Shown here piece by piece: positions 11,992 through 23,333 of a stretch of DNA of 64,000 bases (positions within the stretch are counted from its first letter, which is position 1; every line of letters starts with the position of its first letter). The notes below the pieces were generated by a model. It saw only the letters and a program-made list of their open reading frames with translations, had not been told where the DNA came from and ran no database searches. The stretch comes from Cladophialophora immunda. Its lineage: Eukaryota > Ascomycota > Eurotiomycetes > Chaetothyriales > Herpotrichiellaceae. The DNA lies in contig NW_015622542.1 of NCBI RefSeq assembly GCF_000835495.1, positions 4,300,485 to 4,364,484 on the forward strand, read 5' to 3'. The translations under genes were made by a program, and so were the position numbers.

Positions 11992-12903
11992 GATGTGCGT
12001 ATATCTCAGGAGAGGTTTGAGCGGTTGGGGATATAGAGATTTGGCGCCCTGTTGCTGGGGACTTCTTCGAGATGAAGTTTGATAAACGGCCGAAAATGGC
12101 ATAGTTTTCAAATGACATGAATGACAAAAATGACACTAGATTTTCTTTGCCTGCGCTGCACTCCACCAACACCATCACCGACACTGACACTGACGCCCAA
12201 CACCAGCCGACACCAACCGCAGCTTGCGTCTCTTCTCCCACACGCTCGCTCCAGTCAAACCCCCATCCGCCCCTCCTGCCCCTCGCCAGGGCTGCCATTG
12301 ACATCGCTCCAGAGCAGGGCGGACTCCAGCTCCAGGCTAAGCCATGCGCATCTCGCCTCACTGACCATTTAGCACGAGGGTATTTCATGCATGATTCGCA
12401 CACAGATGCATGTGCAAGCGCCCGCTTTCTTTGGCACTTCAGCAGCCTTCCGTCGCCCTGTTCCCTGGCCTTGTCGCAAACCCATCCCCATCGAGTGTTC
12501 TTCGATCGTGTTGGGGCGGGAACGGGAAGCGAAGGCTTAACTCGCCAAAAAGGCGACCACAACATTGACTCCGCGTGACCCTCCATGACAGCGATGTTCC
12601 TCCCGCGACGCGGTTCAAAAAGGTAGTCTTTCTTCCTCAGGCCGACATCCTTCATTTCATGTCTGCTTTCTCCTCACAGTCTTTGCGCGAGCCTCGCTGC
12701 ACAAAAGCAAGACATCCATACCGAGACGCTACATAGGACTTCGAGTTGCGCTTGCGCTTGCGACCAACGCCAACGACCTTCAGCTGTGAAGCCAGCATCT
12801 CCAACCTCCATGATACGATCTAAGTCACAGTATCATTTTTCAAGGATTTGAAGCTCAAAGCCACGAGCATCCTGAATGTTCTCAATTCGCCAATGCAGAA
12901 ATC
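11992..12903. promoter_or_regulatory. Divergent promoter region (HGH1 / conserved unknown)
   Basis: Start regions of the minus-strand HGH1 gene and the plus-strand gene at 12904 diverge here. The interval has C-rich, pyrimidine-rich stretches (about 12180-12300) typical of fungal 5' regions. An open frame at 12117-12578 has low-complexity composition and no recognisable family, so it is not called. Confidence 0.4.
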
Positions 12904-13965
12904 ATGGCCGCCAACATCCTCGATCCCGGCTTGATGCCACCTCCACCTGGACCCATAACAATTCGACAAGCCATCGACGACCTCCAAGTAACCCTCAACC
13001 AAATTCGGCGTAAACTTCGCACCTTGATCGACTGGTACATATTTCCGAATGTGGTGCCGAACTCGATCCAGGCCTACGACCCACGACTCCAAATCTTACA
13101 GGCGCGATTGAGATCTCTCTCGACGATCGACTTCCAGCGCCTGCCCTACCTGATCGACGGCTCCGACGACCTCGGCTCACAATACTTGAACCAAATCGTG
13201 GACCAGCTACTATCCTCGGTGCGCGGAGTCCAGACCATCTTCGTGGAGCACTACGATCGGGACCTGCAGGAGCGTCGCCCTTTCCAGACCATCTGGGACA
13301 CTCTGCTCTACAGACAGGACCAGATCAAGCAGCTCCCCGTCGTATGCCCCAGCATCCCGCGGCGAGCTGCCCCCGAAGATCTCCGGCCTGCAGAACTGGG
13401 CAATTTCTGCCCCGGGGCTCTGGGGATCAGCAACCACCGCGACCGGGGCCGCATAGCATTCGTCGAGAAGAAAGAGCTGAGCGACGAAGACAAGCGCAAG
13501 TTGAAGGCCTTCGGCGGCGCGTTCTTGAACTGGCAATGCTCCGACTGCGCGAGCAAGGTGCGCTACCACGTCGCCGCCAGCACGACATCCAACATCCACA
13601 GCACAGACGAGATCCGCGAGCATCCCGGCCTGGACATCCAATACCGCAGCTCCTTCCTGGCCAAATGCCACCTGTACCTCCCGCCGTCGGAGAAGACGCC
13701 CGGCCCGTCCACCTCCGCTGCGCCGTCGACCCACAGCCGCCGCGATAGTTACGGCATGGCCAAGTACGGCTGTGTATTCTGCTTCGCGACCGGCCACGAG
13801 CTGGAGCGCGGGTTGACCGCCTTCGTCACCGTGCGCGAGTTCGCCGAGCACCTGGCCCATGAGCACAGGAAGCCGCTGCCGCCGAGTTTGCTGATCCATC
13901 GCTACGCGGTTGCCGTTGAGGGGAAGACGGTCATTGGTGGTCGCTGGGACTTGAATTTCTTGTGA
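12904..13965 (+). CDS. Conserved fungal protein with cysteine/histidine pairs (unknown function)
   Basis: I do not recognise the family. Single exon, 353 aa. The N-terminal half (about 15-145) is predicted helical, with many leucines and arginines (IRQAIDDLQVTLNQIRRKLRTLIDWYIFP). The C-terminal half holds possible metal ligands: C212-x2-C215 with H222, and C290-x2-C293 followed by H316, H319 and H321 (VREFAEHLAHEH). The second set has the spacing of a loose zinc finger. A serine/threonine/proline linker (about 262-284) separates the two. GC-rich coding sequence produces long antisense open frames, which are shadows. Possible role: zinc-stabilised scaffold or nucleic-acid contact. This is inference only. 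Confidence 0.75.
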   Translation: MAANILDPGLMPPPPGPITIRQAIDDLQVTLNQIRRKLRTLIDWYIFPNVVPNSIQAYDPRLQILQARLRSLSTIDFQRLPYLIDGSDDLGSQYLNQIVDQLLSSVRGVQTIFVEHYDRDLQERRPFQTIWDTLLYRQDQIKQLPVVCPSIPRRAAPEDLRPAELGNFCPGALGISNHRDRGRIAFVEKKELSDEDKRKLKAFGGAFLNWQCSDCASKVRYHVAASTTSNIHSTDEIREHPGLDIQYRSSFLAKCHLYLPPSEKTPGPSTSAAPSTHSRRDSYGMAKYGCVFCFATGHELERGLTAFVTVREFAEHLAHEHRKPLPPSLLIHRYAVAVEGKTVIGGRWDLNFL

Positions 13966-14858
13966 GAGGGGATCGGTTCTGGCGTATCAAAGAATACAAA
14001 CCTGGGGAATCTTCGCTTCTTCACTTTCATATTTCGTATTAGGGTACGAATTGCATGCGGTGCTTTGATGACTGAATGAACGATATCACGATCCAGGGAC
14101 CACAGTGAAACAATGCTGCAAGAGCAGCGCCGCATCAAGAGAGAATGCCAGTTCTGGAGTATCAGGCGCAACCATGTAATTCTATGTCTAGGTATTTGAA
14201 GTCTTACATGATGCTTTGCCCTGTCTTTCTCCCTCGACACATCGATCATCGCGTCAAAGACGAGAAGCGAGGGCCATCTCTCGTGCGTGACGGACGCCAC
14301 ATTCTCGCGTATCGACCTGGGACAAAAACCGCTTGTCCCCCGTTCCCGGTCCAACGTACAATCCAAACCACCCTTGGTCCCAAGCCTGGGGTGCCACGAC
14401 ACGATATGACGACCCGCTAGAAAAGAAGAATAGAAGCCACGGGATATGGGACTTCTGACGTGTGAAAGTTCATAAAACCCCCAGGCTCTCCCTCAGCCTC
14501 TTGCGCCACACCGGGGGCTGGAAAGCTCGTGTGGCATTCGACCTCTTCTCAGAATGCGCCCGCCCGTTCCCGTCATCGGCGCCCAATGTCATCTTCAATA
14601 TCCAGGTCTGTCCAAACAAGACCAGATCCACCCCCGCGCGCCATCTCGAGTATGTATCTAATGCACAAACCCGCAATCCAATCCACAGATATATCATCTA
14701 TGTGGACAAGGATGTATATATGCAATCCGTGGTGGTATTTAGATACCCCACACAACGCCCCTGCTCGCAATAGTCATGCATGAGAACCCAAGAAAAACAA
14801 CAAAGGAGAAGAAATATATAAAGACAAGAATGAGAAGGGAAGAGAAAACCAAAGAAAA
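13966..14858. other. Convergent intergenic region
   Basis: Between the stops of the plus-strand unknown gene and the minus-strand disordered protein. Short open frames on both strands overlap each other and resemble nothing known. I read the interval as 3' untranslated regions and spacer, with an A/G-rich segment near 14780-14860. Confidence 0.4.
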
Positions 14859-17768
14859 TCATATGCTCTCCACGACCAACCCGACACTAACGCCAGGCCG
14901 ATGTCCTCTCGCTGCCTGCACTACGACTGGACTGTAGCTCTTCTTCTCGAGGATTTCCCACTTGCGCGCCTCCTTGATGAGCTGCTTCTCCGACTCCTTG
15001 CTCCACAGAAACTTGCCGAAGCTGGACCCGGTCTTGCCGTCCGGCTGTGGCTTGGTGACTTTGAGAGCATTCTTGTTGGCGGAGAGATCTTTCGAGGCGC
15101 GGGACGCCGATTTAGCAGAAGACGCGGTGCGTTTGTGCCGGTGGCCGCCACCGAGGAAAGTGCGTTGGGATTTGTTCGATCTTTGAGACGTGCTTGATGG
15201 GTTGCGCATATGTTGTTGCGGTGGGGGGCCGACTTGCAGTTGGGATTGCGAAGAAGGTTGTGCTTGGGATTGAGCCTGTGCTTGGGCTTGGGCTTCAGCA
15301 CGGCGGGCGGCGAGTCGGGGTCCAGGGACGTGAATACGTGCGGATTGCTTGCGGGATAGCGAGACAGTTCGCGCGACTGCAACCTCTGCGGTCACCGGAT
15401 TTGAAGCCACCGGATTGGGTCGGGGTGGGATGACCTTTTCTAGGCCGCGTAGTGAGGACTTATGTACTACATCATGAGAGTGAGGCTGGAGCGACGAAGG
15501 CAACGTCGCAGATCGTTCTTTCGATGCCCGGGGCGCCGCCGATCGCAGAGCCAGATCTTCAGTATTGGCACGCACAGGTCTTGTCGGCACCACGCCAGCC
15601 CGTTGCTCAATGGCCGTCACAGTGCTCTTTGCAGCGTATTTTGAGAGAGGAATGAACTTGGCGTCTTTTTTGGGGACTGGAGGCGGCTTGTCGTCCGATG
15701 GTGCTGTTGTCGGCTTGGCCGTTCTCTTCGGGCTAGGCGGGCCTTGAGGAATTGTGGGCGAATCGTCAATGGGACGATCTACGCGCTTGATTGCGGTCAG
15801 GCGAGGAGGTACCCCCTTCGTCGCCTGCGGTTGCTGAACCGATGGGGACCTCGCAACACTTATGGGCGACACATTCGATCTGGGGGATTCGTCTTCCTTC
15901 ACTTCAACCACAGGCGAAGGGATCAGGCGGCCGACTTCTTCATGAGTCTTGCTGGTTAATCGTGACTGGTGATCAGACGGGCGCACTTGCTGGACGGTCA
16001 CGATCGGGGCCAGCTGATGTGGTTTTTCGTCATGGTGCGCAATCGTCAAGGTGGGAATGCTAGGGACCTTTTCAACGGCAGAAGCAGCACTGCCCGTGGG
16101 TGCAGTGAGTCTCTCCACTGCAGCAATTGCTTCATCGAAGTAGGCGGTGTTGACCGAGGTGTGCTTTGTCGTCAATGCAGAATGCGCACCACTCGATGCT
16201 GCCGGTGGCTCCGGTGGGATCAGGGTGATTCGCTCAGGGACATCGCCTGCGCTGCCGGACGAAGCCTCAACGTGTCGAAGGTGGCTTGGGGCAGGTGCTC
16301 GTTTGGACCGCGTTCGAGCCAGCTCTACCTGGACCGAGTCCGGTCTGGTCATGACGAATTGACCGTCCTCCACGCCTTTGGAATCTCGGAAAGATTTGAT
16401 ATCAAAAAAGATTTCATCGACCGTGGTTGCGCTAGAAACAGATGATTGGAAGGAGTGAGCAGAGCTCCAGGGCGCCTCGCGATCTGTCGACGCCGTATTA
16501 TCCTCTGGGCTGTGGATAGCATGCTCGTTCATAGAAGCAATCTTATTCGGATTGAGTGGTTCCGGCTTTGGGACGGAGGAGAAATGGTCTTGCATAGGAG
16601 ACAAGCGGGCTGGGGAAGTGGCTGATCTTCGCAATTGACTTGGCGGCAGGGTGTCATGATCTGAGCCGGGTACTCGACCAACGATCTTCACTGGGGCAGG
16701 AGAAGTGGTTGGAAACAAAGAATATTTGCTCGCTGCCGGCGACCTCGTCATGGTTGGCGTCGTCAGTCGTCTTGGTGGCATCAGAGGTGTCAGAGGCTCC
16801 GATTCAGGATTTCGACGCTCGTCACTGTCGCCATTATTGGTGCCTTGAGTTGTAGGCCGACTGTCGTCGAAGGATTTGAGACTATCCAGAGCCTTACTCC
16901 GTCTTGCGAGAAGTGAGGAAGAGCGCTTAGCTGCGGGGAGATTGAATGGAATATCCAGCTCAAGCTTCGGTAAAGGCGGACGTGTATACGGCTCCCCAGT
17001 GGACCCTGCATCGGTCGCGGTCGCGGTCGAAGGTCTTGATATTAAGTCATCTTCAGGCTTTTGGATAACTAAGTCGCTCGTTTTCAGAATCGAGGACTTT
17101 TGATTCTTCTCGATGGGCGGTGGCGGCGGCGCGTCACGCCTCGGATGGTCCGGTTGCGTCGTTCGCTGTTTATCGCCTTCGACTTTGGGTGACTCCGCCG
17201 CTGGGTCTTTGTCCAGGACCACAAAACCAGTCGGAAGGCCTATAGTCGGGCCTGAGGGAACATCGTCTCGTCTGATAGCGGCTTGTCGGGATTTGAACAG
17301 CGTCCCTAGTTTCCTCCATCTCTTAGAGTGCATCTGAGCGGCGGTGCCTGGAGTTTCTGGGTGTTGGCGGAGAACAGGGTTCTGATCGACCGCACTGGAT
17401 TCTTCCGGAGGACCGCAGAAGAAGGCGGGAGGATGGCTTGGGCTGCCAAACGCCAAACCTATCAAGCTGTCTTCTGATTTCGATATACCATTCACGTTCT
17501 GCAGAGGCGAGGGTTTGTGATTGTCCGATGTCCGTGGCCGAATCGAAGGGACCTCGACACGCAGTTTCCGCTTTCCAGTTGGGCTACCGGAAGTCGTAGG
17601 ACGAATCTGAACCAGCCTGGGCCCAATCCTGCCTGAAGCACCCTGGCCAGCTGAAGACGACTCCCCAAAGGCAAAATCAAATTCCTGCTGCTTCGCACTC
17701 GGTTCAGCCGTCGACTCGTTGTGAAGAAGAGGATTTCGTTTGCGAATGGACAACCACCTCGTCGGCAT
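14859..17768 (-). CDS. Large disordered serine/proline-rich protein (unknown function)
   Basis: About 969 aa from the methionine at 17768 (MPTRWLSIRKRNPLL). The frame stays open upstream to another ATG at 17882, but that leader is hydrophobic and pyrimidine-rich at the DNA level and looks like 5' untranslated sequence. The protein is low-complexity throughout: serine, proline and threonine rich with repeated basic clusters, PPPPP and SPxR type motifs, and a short run of alternating alanine and glutamine near the C-terminal quarter. The last ~50 residues (FGKFLWSKESEKQLIKEARKWEILEKK) are the only segment likely to form a helix and may be the conserved part. Such proteins often act as scaffolds for cell polarity or signalling. 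That is inference, as no domain is recognised. Confidence 0.7.
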   Translation of the reverse strand: MPTRWLSIRKRNPLLHNESTAEPSAKQQEFDFAFGESSSAGQGASGRIGPRLVQIRPTTSGSPTGKRKLRVEVPSIRPRTSDNHKPSPLQNVNGISKSEDSLIGLAFGSPSHPPAFFCGPPEESSAVDQNPVLRQHPETPGTAAQMHSKRWRKLGTLFKSRQAAIRRDDVPSGPTIGLPTGFVVLDKDPAAESPKVEGDKQRTTQPDHPRRDAPPPPPIEKNQKSSILKTSDLVIQKPEDDLISRPSTATATDAGSTGEPYTRPPLPKLELDIPFNLPAAKRSSSLLARRSKALDSLKSFDDSRPTTQGTNNGDSDERRNPESEPLTPLMPPRRLTTPTMTRSPAASKYSLFPTTSPAPVKIVGRVPGSDHDTLPPSQLRRSATSPARLSPMQDHFSSVPKPEPLNPNKIASMNEHAIHSPEDNTASTDREAPWSSAHSFQSSVSSATTVDEIFFDIKSFRDSKGVEDGQFVMTRPDSVQVELARTRSKRAPAPSHLRHVEASSGSAGDVPERITLIPPEPPAASSGAHSALTTKHTSVNTAYFDEAIAAVERLTAPTGSAASAVEKVPSIPTLTIAHHDEKPHQLAPIVTVQQVRPSDHQSRLTSKTHEEVGRLIPSPVVEVKEDESPRSNVSPISVARSPSVQQPQATKGVPPRLTAIKRVDRPIDDSPTIPQGPPSPKRTAKPTTAPSDDKPPPVPKKDAKFIPLSKYAAKSTVTAIEQRAGVVPTRPVRANTEDLALRSAAPRASKERSATLPSSLQPHSHDVVHKSSLRGLEKVIPPRPNPVASNPVTAEVAVARTVSLSRKQSARIHVPGPRLAARRAEAQAQAQAQSQAQPSSQSQLQVGPPPQQHMRNPSSTSQRSNKSQRTFLGGGHRHKRTASSAKSASRASKDLSANKNALKVTKPQPDGKTGSSFGKFLWSKESEKQLIKEARKWEILEKKSYSPVVVQAARGHRPGVSVGLVVESI

Positions 17769-20121
17769 GTTCAAAGTTCCGGACCAGCCAGTAAAGAAAA
17801 GGGAACCGATTAAAACAAGGACAAATGAGTGACAGGAAAGAGAATGCTGATAAGCGGGTGACCTTGCACTTCGGCTCAGCAAAGTTTAGGACCAAGGGCA
17901 CCATGAAACAGTTACAAGGTGAGCATCGTGACACGGCCGGGTGACTTGTCGCCTGCAACTCTGGCGTTCACCAAGGACGTCGAATGTATGTTGAGGCTGG
18001 GGTTTGTGGGAAGGTAGAAGAGCCAGAAACAAAATCCGACGCACAAACTGCAACAAAAAATCCAACGGCCAACCGTCGTGTCACTGTTTACCCAGCGAAG
18101 ACAGGGACTAGAGAATTGGCAAAGAAGCTCCCCCCCGACACGAGGTTGCAGGAGGGGACACAGAACAGACTGGGATGCAGCATGACTTGCATGGATGAGG
18201 TGGCATGCAAGTTCCGCGATCTTTGGTGGCCGTCAATGCGGCCCTTTTTCGATAGCCGAATCAGCATTGTTCCTTTCAGCCATGCCGGCCGTGGCGCAGT
18301 GACATTGTTGAAGATGGGGGCTCTCAAGAGGGCGGCACCAGCAGGGATGAGTTTGCCAGGCTTGAGACCAATCTTCGAACGACTTCCGTTGCAGACCTGA
18401 GAGCAATGGAAACACAGCGGCCAGGGTCGAGAGAAAGATGGAGAGCGGAGGTTTGAGGGAGCCACTCACAGGTGCAGTAGTCTAACGGGGTGTTTGGAGC
18501 CCATCAGCCCTAGCGTGCTTCAGATTCTCCCTAGTCTCTCGCGTGGCGTCCTGTCGCATGTCAGGGCATGGTTCAGAAATCTTCCGAGAGGCGGGATGGC
18601 ACTGTGGCAGAAAGCAAAAGCTCTTCTTTTCCCGCATGAGATGGGGACTCCCCTCTTCAAGATAGATTCCAGAGCTTCGACGCCTGAAAAGAGCGATTCT
18701 GCTTCGGTCGCGAAGAGCTGAGTAACATGGCAGATCCAAGGCCAACAATGTCCTCGCTGTTTATCTCACGAGCCCAGAGTGGCTTGCCGCCGGGCTGTTT
18801 GGCTTGATTGCTCGCCCAAGCTCGCGTTCGGTCCTGTAATCTCGTCACCTGTGGGCTTGTTGCGCTCGGATTTCTCGGTTGCCCCTGAAACACATGGGCT
18901 TCAAACGTGGGTGCGAGTACTCCGTAGAATAAGGGCGCCACCACATGCTGCAAGCTTCGCAGAGATTGACTCCTACCACGCCATCCACCTTCTTGGTTGT
19001 GACTGGCTTCTTATTTTGGGATTATTGGGGATCTGAAGGATGCCAAACCATCCCCACCTCCTAGGCAAAGACGTCAACTAGAGCCGCTGTTCGCCAGATC
19101 GTTGCTGACCGCCGTGCTTCGGGGGCTGGTCAGGCCATGGCGCTGCTGTGACCCTTAATTGGCGCGCTTCGGAAAATTCGACGGCGAGATGAGCATCTGG
19201 TGTTCGTCGACGTCGCTCGAGAGGAATCAAAACAATCTTGAAATTATCCTCTCCTTGTTGGCCGGCTGGTCATTTTCCTCCTCTTTCTGCGCCGACTCCC
19301 TGCATCGTGTCTCCTGAGGTGTGGTGTCCCGGTGATTGTGACAGAACCAGTGAGCCATCCGAGTCGAAGCGATGATTTCGCTTGTGGATACATTTTCGAG
19401 GGCCGGATTTGAGGCCAGCATTCTGATGAGGAGCAAGGCTTGATCGGCATGAAGGACCAGATTTCGTCCCTCGAGGACTGGCCCTCGCGGCTCTGGCCTG
19501 CGCAACTTGGTGAGTTGGGCCTTCCATGTGCCGCAGGGAAATGTGCGGCATGGAGCGAGGGAGTCACTGACCGCGTGAATCAACCCGAATTTAATAACTG
19601 CGATATGTTATGCCGGAGATGAAAGTACTGGACGAAGCGTGGTTTTCGCGGGCGCTGTTGGTCGGCGGGTCACAGATCATGCACCTACCCGATGAATGTA
19701 TCCCACAACGCTTGTGAAGACCAAAACAGTTGTAGGTGGAGAAGGGAGAGTGAATCAAGCAAACACCCTGCAATGGACTTGAGCAGGCTTCCCTTGCTGT
19801 GCGAAAGCCTCATGTGGCCTCGTCGCCCGTTGCTTCCATCGGCTTTCCATTCCGCAGGTTGGCGCGAGCATACATAGGTTCTGGAGGCGTGGCACGTTGT
19901 TTACAAGGAGCAAAGGTAGGCTGGCGGATGCAAGAAAAAGGACAAAGAGACTGATATCTCTGCGTGCTAGAACAAGCACAGATCAAAAACTACCATAGGT
20001 AGGTACGCTTGCGAAGAAGGTTATGCAATCCTACATGGCTATTGTGCGCAATTACCTCTCAACTCCCTTGAGCCAGCCGCCGCAGTCGCACTGCGAGAGA
20101 ACAGCACAAAGTCCAACCAAC
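17769..20121. other. Gene-free 2.3 kb spacer
   Basis: Contains only short, mutually overlapping open frames with no family resemblance and no consistent splice pattern. It includes the 5' region of the disordered-protein gene (up to about 18.0 kb) and the 3' flank of the HET gene. I see no transposase, rRNA or clear tRNA. Confidence 0.4.
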
Positions 20122-22788
20122 TCAGTAGATGGTGATCTTCTGTGCCAGCGCCCTCGCTATCGACAGCGCAGTAGTTTCTGCCGCCGAGTAGCTGGCACCA
20201 TTCGCAAGCCCGCTGGATCCATTGACATTCACGGTGTTATTACCCCCATCGCCACTTCCCCCTCTTTGCATGGACCAATGCCTGACGGTCCCAATCCTGA
20301 CAAACTCCCAGGGCTCCCTGGCCTTGAGGACTAGGCCACGCTGATCATCGAGCATGAGGGCAAAGCTTGGGAAATGCGGCTTGTCGTCGAACGTTGCGAA
20401 GCCCCGGCCGTGCAATGCCGCCTTCGTGGTGTCGCCGGCGACAACGAAATCCACCTCGGTCGAGAACGGGTGGAGTTTGCTATATTTTGTGTCTGATTCG
20501 GCGGCTTGCAGGAGGTACAACGGGGCCTGTATGGATCTCTGTCAGGGCTCATGGTCGGGCGACTCAGGGTGGATGGATAGATGTGCAAGAGGTGAAACAA
20601 AGAAAATGGAAGAGAGACTAGACCTCGAGTGTGATCCATCCCTTCTTGACTCTGCCATACCGATCTCTGCCCGCAATATCGACATGCGCACAAACACACC
20701 GAGCCCTTAGATTCTTATGATTCAGAGGATGGAAATTCACCTTCCCGTCCAGATTCGCCCAAGACCAGGACGGCGCGCGGTACTGCGGCGGAAACTTCAC
20801 CTCTGATTTGGTCGCGGGAGGCATTGCCGCGTCGTGCGCAGGGTCATTGCATTGATGGGTCGGCTCGAACGTTTCTACGGACCAAGAGAGGTTCTGCAGG
20901 AGGTCGTTGCGCCAGAGGCCTGCGAGGTAGTCATCTCCCGTCAGCGACCCGACTGTGCTGGCAACGCCCGACAGGGCAGGCAGCTTGTCTTGATCTCGGG
21001 TCAGGTTTCGCGAAGTGTATTCTTCGATGAGACTGAGCCAGATGTTGGGCCAGGGGTTTCGGTTGCTGTCCTTGTCGTCGGTCTTGGAGTCGGAGCCATC
21101 AGCAGCAAAAGTCGAGCCCGGTCTTGACTTGACAACCTTTGATAACGTCGGAAAGTCTCGTTGCAAGAGTGCCCCGTCCTCGGCCAGGACATATTGCTCG
21201 CATTCCCAATAGAGCTCCTCTGTCCCAAAATGCAATGTGCGAGGAGAAAGGAGTCGCTCTTGAAGTGTCCAGCCACGCTTGTTCAACGGCTCGTGCTTCA
21301 ATGGCTGGACTGACGCCCCAAAGCTCCCGACAACATATACCCTTGGTTTCTGCTTCAAGGACGATGGCATCCACTCTGGCGTGATGTACACTCGGGATTT
21401 CCGGTTACCGCGCATGCCAAACATGTTGTTGAATGTCCTGCAGGTAACGCCGTCGCCTGCGTAGTCTACTACTAGAGGCGCCGCAAGAGGAATACATCGT
21501 CTTCCGGTGGATAGAGTGTCGACCGAGACGTGTGGCCTGACATAGGTCACTTCGATCGGTTTTGACGAGTCGCGGTAGCAGCCCGACGAGTCATCTGCCG
21601 AGCTCATGGCTGACAGTGTCAAGTACGAAGCAAAGTAGACGATGCCCATCCTGGAAGCCTCCGTTTCCCAGTCAAGCTGCCATGTCGTAAGCCACGAAAG
21701 ACGTGTGGTCCAAGTAGATGGAGGACAGTGGGAGGAAAGACTTACGTCGTCGTCCTGTATGATGCACAGCGAATCAATCCACAGATAGTGGATCCCGAGC
21801 TCGCGAGTGATGGTTACGGCTTGTTGAAAAGTTGCCGGTAGTTCAGCGAGCGGGATGCCTTCGCAATGGTCCATATATGTCTTCTTTGTTGTGGTGATTC
21901 GATGCGAGACACCCCAGCAATGGCTCAGGGCCACATACTGTCCACGCCGGCCGTTGGTCGCGACGAGGTGTATAGTATCCCCTTCTCGGTTGACGTCGAG
22001 GACCCGAGTCGGCAGTGGTGGCGACGTGGGTTTGTCTGCACATGAATGACTTCGACTGCAGGCATGACCTTCATTGCAATCTTTCAGCCATTTCTTGATT
22101 CTTTGGATTGCTATAGCGGAACCTTGATCGTTTGTACGAAGTCGGCCCGGGACCGTGGTGGCCAGGTCAGAATCTTGTGAGGAGGTTAGTATAGAACTAT
22201 GTAGTCGCATTGAAGGAGATGTCAGATACCATCGTCTGTGCGTATCCTTAGGAATGTCCCTCTTATGCGAACGTCATCGTTACTATTGCCTTCTGCCGTC
22301 TCTATACTGGGTCCTGTACCGAGCCGTACGCCCAGCCCTATCAACTGAAGCGGTCTGTCCGTGAAGGGCGACTTGTACCAGCTACCGAAAAGCCAGGGTC
22401 GAATGTTTTTACTGCTTTTATCGTCAGCTGGAAAGCGAGCGCGAGGATCCAAGAAAGCAGGTTCGCGGAGGTCAGGTTCTGGATCGGAATTGTCAATCAT
22501 TGCTGCGCCATTTTCCATGGCACGCATGCCTCCCAGGAAGCTGTAATTGCTCTCTGTCTCTCGTGTCATGATGCTGCGGCCTGAGGAGTACTCCACGCCT
22601 GGTCTGAATGCCACCATTCCGCCAATGTCCACCAGGGAGCAGCCCGCCGCCCACCAGATGAGACTGCATATTTGACATGACTCTTTGGATGCCTCTAAGG
22701 CGTCAAGGCTTGGTTGGTGCGGCAAAGCGTCTTGCTCTTCTGAGGGCAGGTCGCCAAATGGGATGTTGTCGCAAAATTCACAGAGCAT
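20122..22788 (-). CDS. HET-domain (heterokaryon incompatibility) protein
   Basis: Exons on the minus strand: 22788-22230, 22173-21746, 21676-20624 and 20526-20122, giving about 814 aa. The N-terminus has the LCEFCDNIPFGDL opening and a CQICSLIWW segment usual for HET proteins. The HET domain starts at YVALSHCWG (266-274), continues through PATFQQAVTITRELGIHYLWIDSLCIIQDDD, is completed across an intron by DWETEASRMGIVY, and then has the LTLSAMSSADDSSGC block. In Pezizomycotina this domain triggers growth arrest or cell death after fusion of unlike cells, or occurs in uncharacterised accessory genes. The remaining ~400 residues show the usual WTLQERLLSPRTLHFG and WSWANLDG motifs. Intron 1 ends in CAAG. 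The full length looks intact. Confidence 0.9.
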
Positions 22789-23333
22789 CGTGGAAAGAGA
22801 TGCAGTTGGACTGTAGGGGGCACTTTCGTCGTTTGGCCCACCTCGGGGTCATAGCAGACTTCTCTTACAACGACACTGTGAAGAGAGAGACATGGTGATG
22901 CTCTTCCTACGGCTGTGACCATGGAGTAGCGTTCCCATGACTTCTGTTCAGCTCCTCGGGCTCTTCGGTTCTAGACCACTTGATACGAGGCTGGATGAAC
23001 AAATCGGCGCCTAGCCTTCGGAAAAGAAAGTTTCTTGGACAAGGACATTTTAAGCGAACACAGGCGAATCATACAGATGCAGGGATCTGGTAGACACAAT
23101 TTGAAAGGCTCACTATCTTCTTAGAGGGGTGGAAAGCCTGCCTTGGTCAAAAGAGTAGAGAGGCGGAATCGGGAGTCGCGACGGAGTATACAGTGCGAAG
23201 TGGCCAACTAGAACAGCCTAAATACTCTGTCAGCAATGCTCCACGGTGCTTTAGCTTGGCTCACCAGGAACAGGTCGTTTCGAAGTGTCAGCCTACATAG
23301 ACCCCCTTGCCAAAAGCTTCAGTATTGATCTTT
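22789..23333. other. Intergenic region, HET gene 5' side
   Basis: No gene seen. It should contain the promoter of the minus-strand HET gene and the 3' end of the FAD monooxygenase transcript. Confidence 0.4.

Noticed and set aside
12117..12578. Open frame of 153 codons in the HGH1 upstream region
   Set aside because: Low-complexity Thr/Asp/Ser composition, no conserved motif, lies in an evident 5' regulatory interval.
13210..13899. Long antisense open frame (229 codons) opposite the conserved unknown gene
   Set aside because: It arises from high GC and third-position bias of the plus-strand gene; composition is alanine/arginine/glycine-rich with no family resemblance.
17984..18748. Several 75-140 codon frames on both strands
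   Set aside because: Mutually overlapping, no family resemblance, no consistent exon structure.
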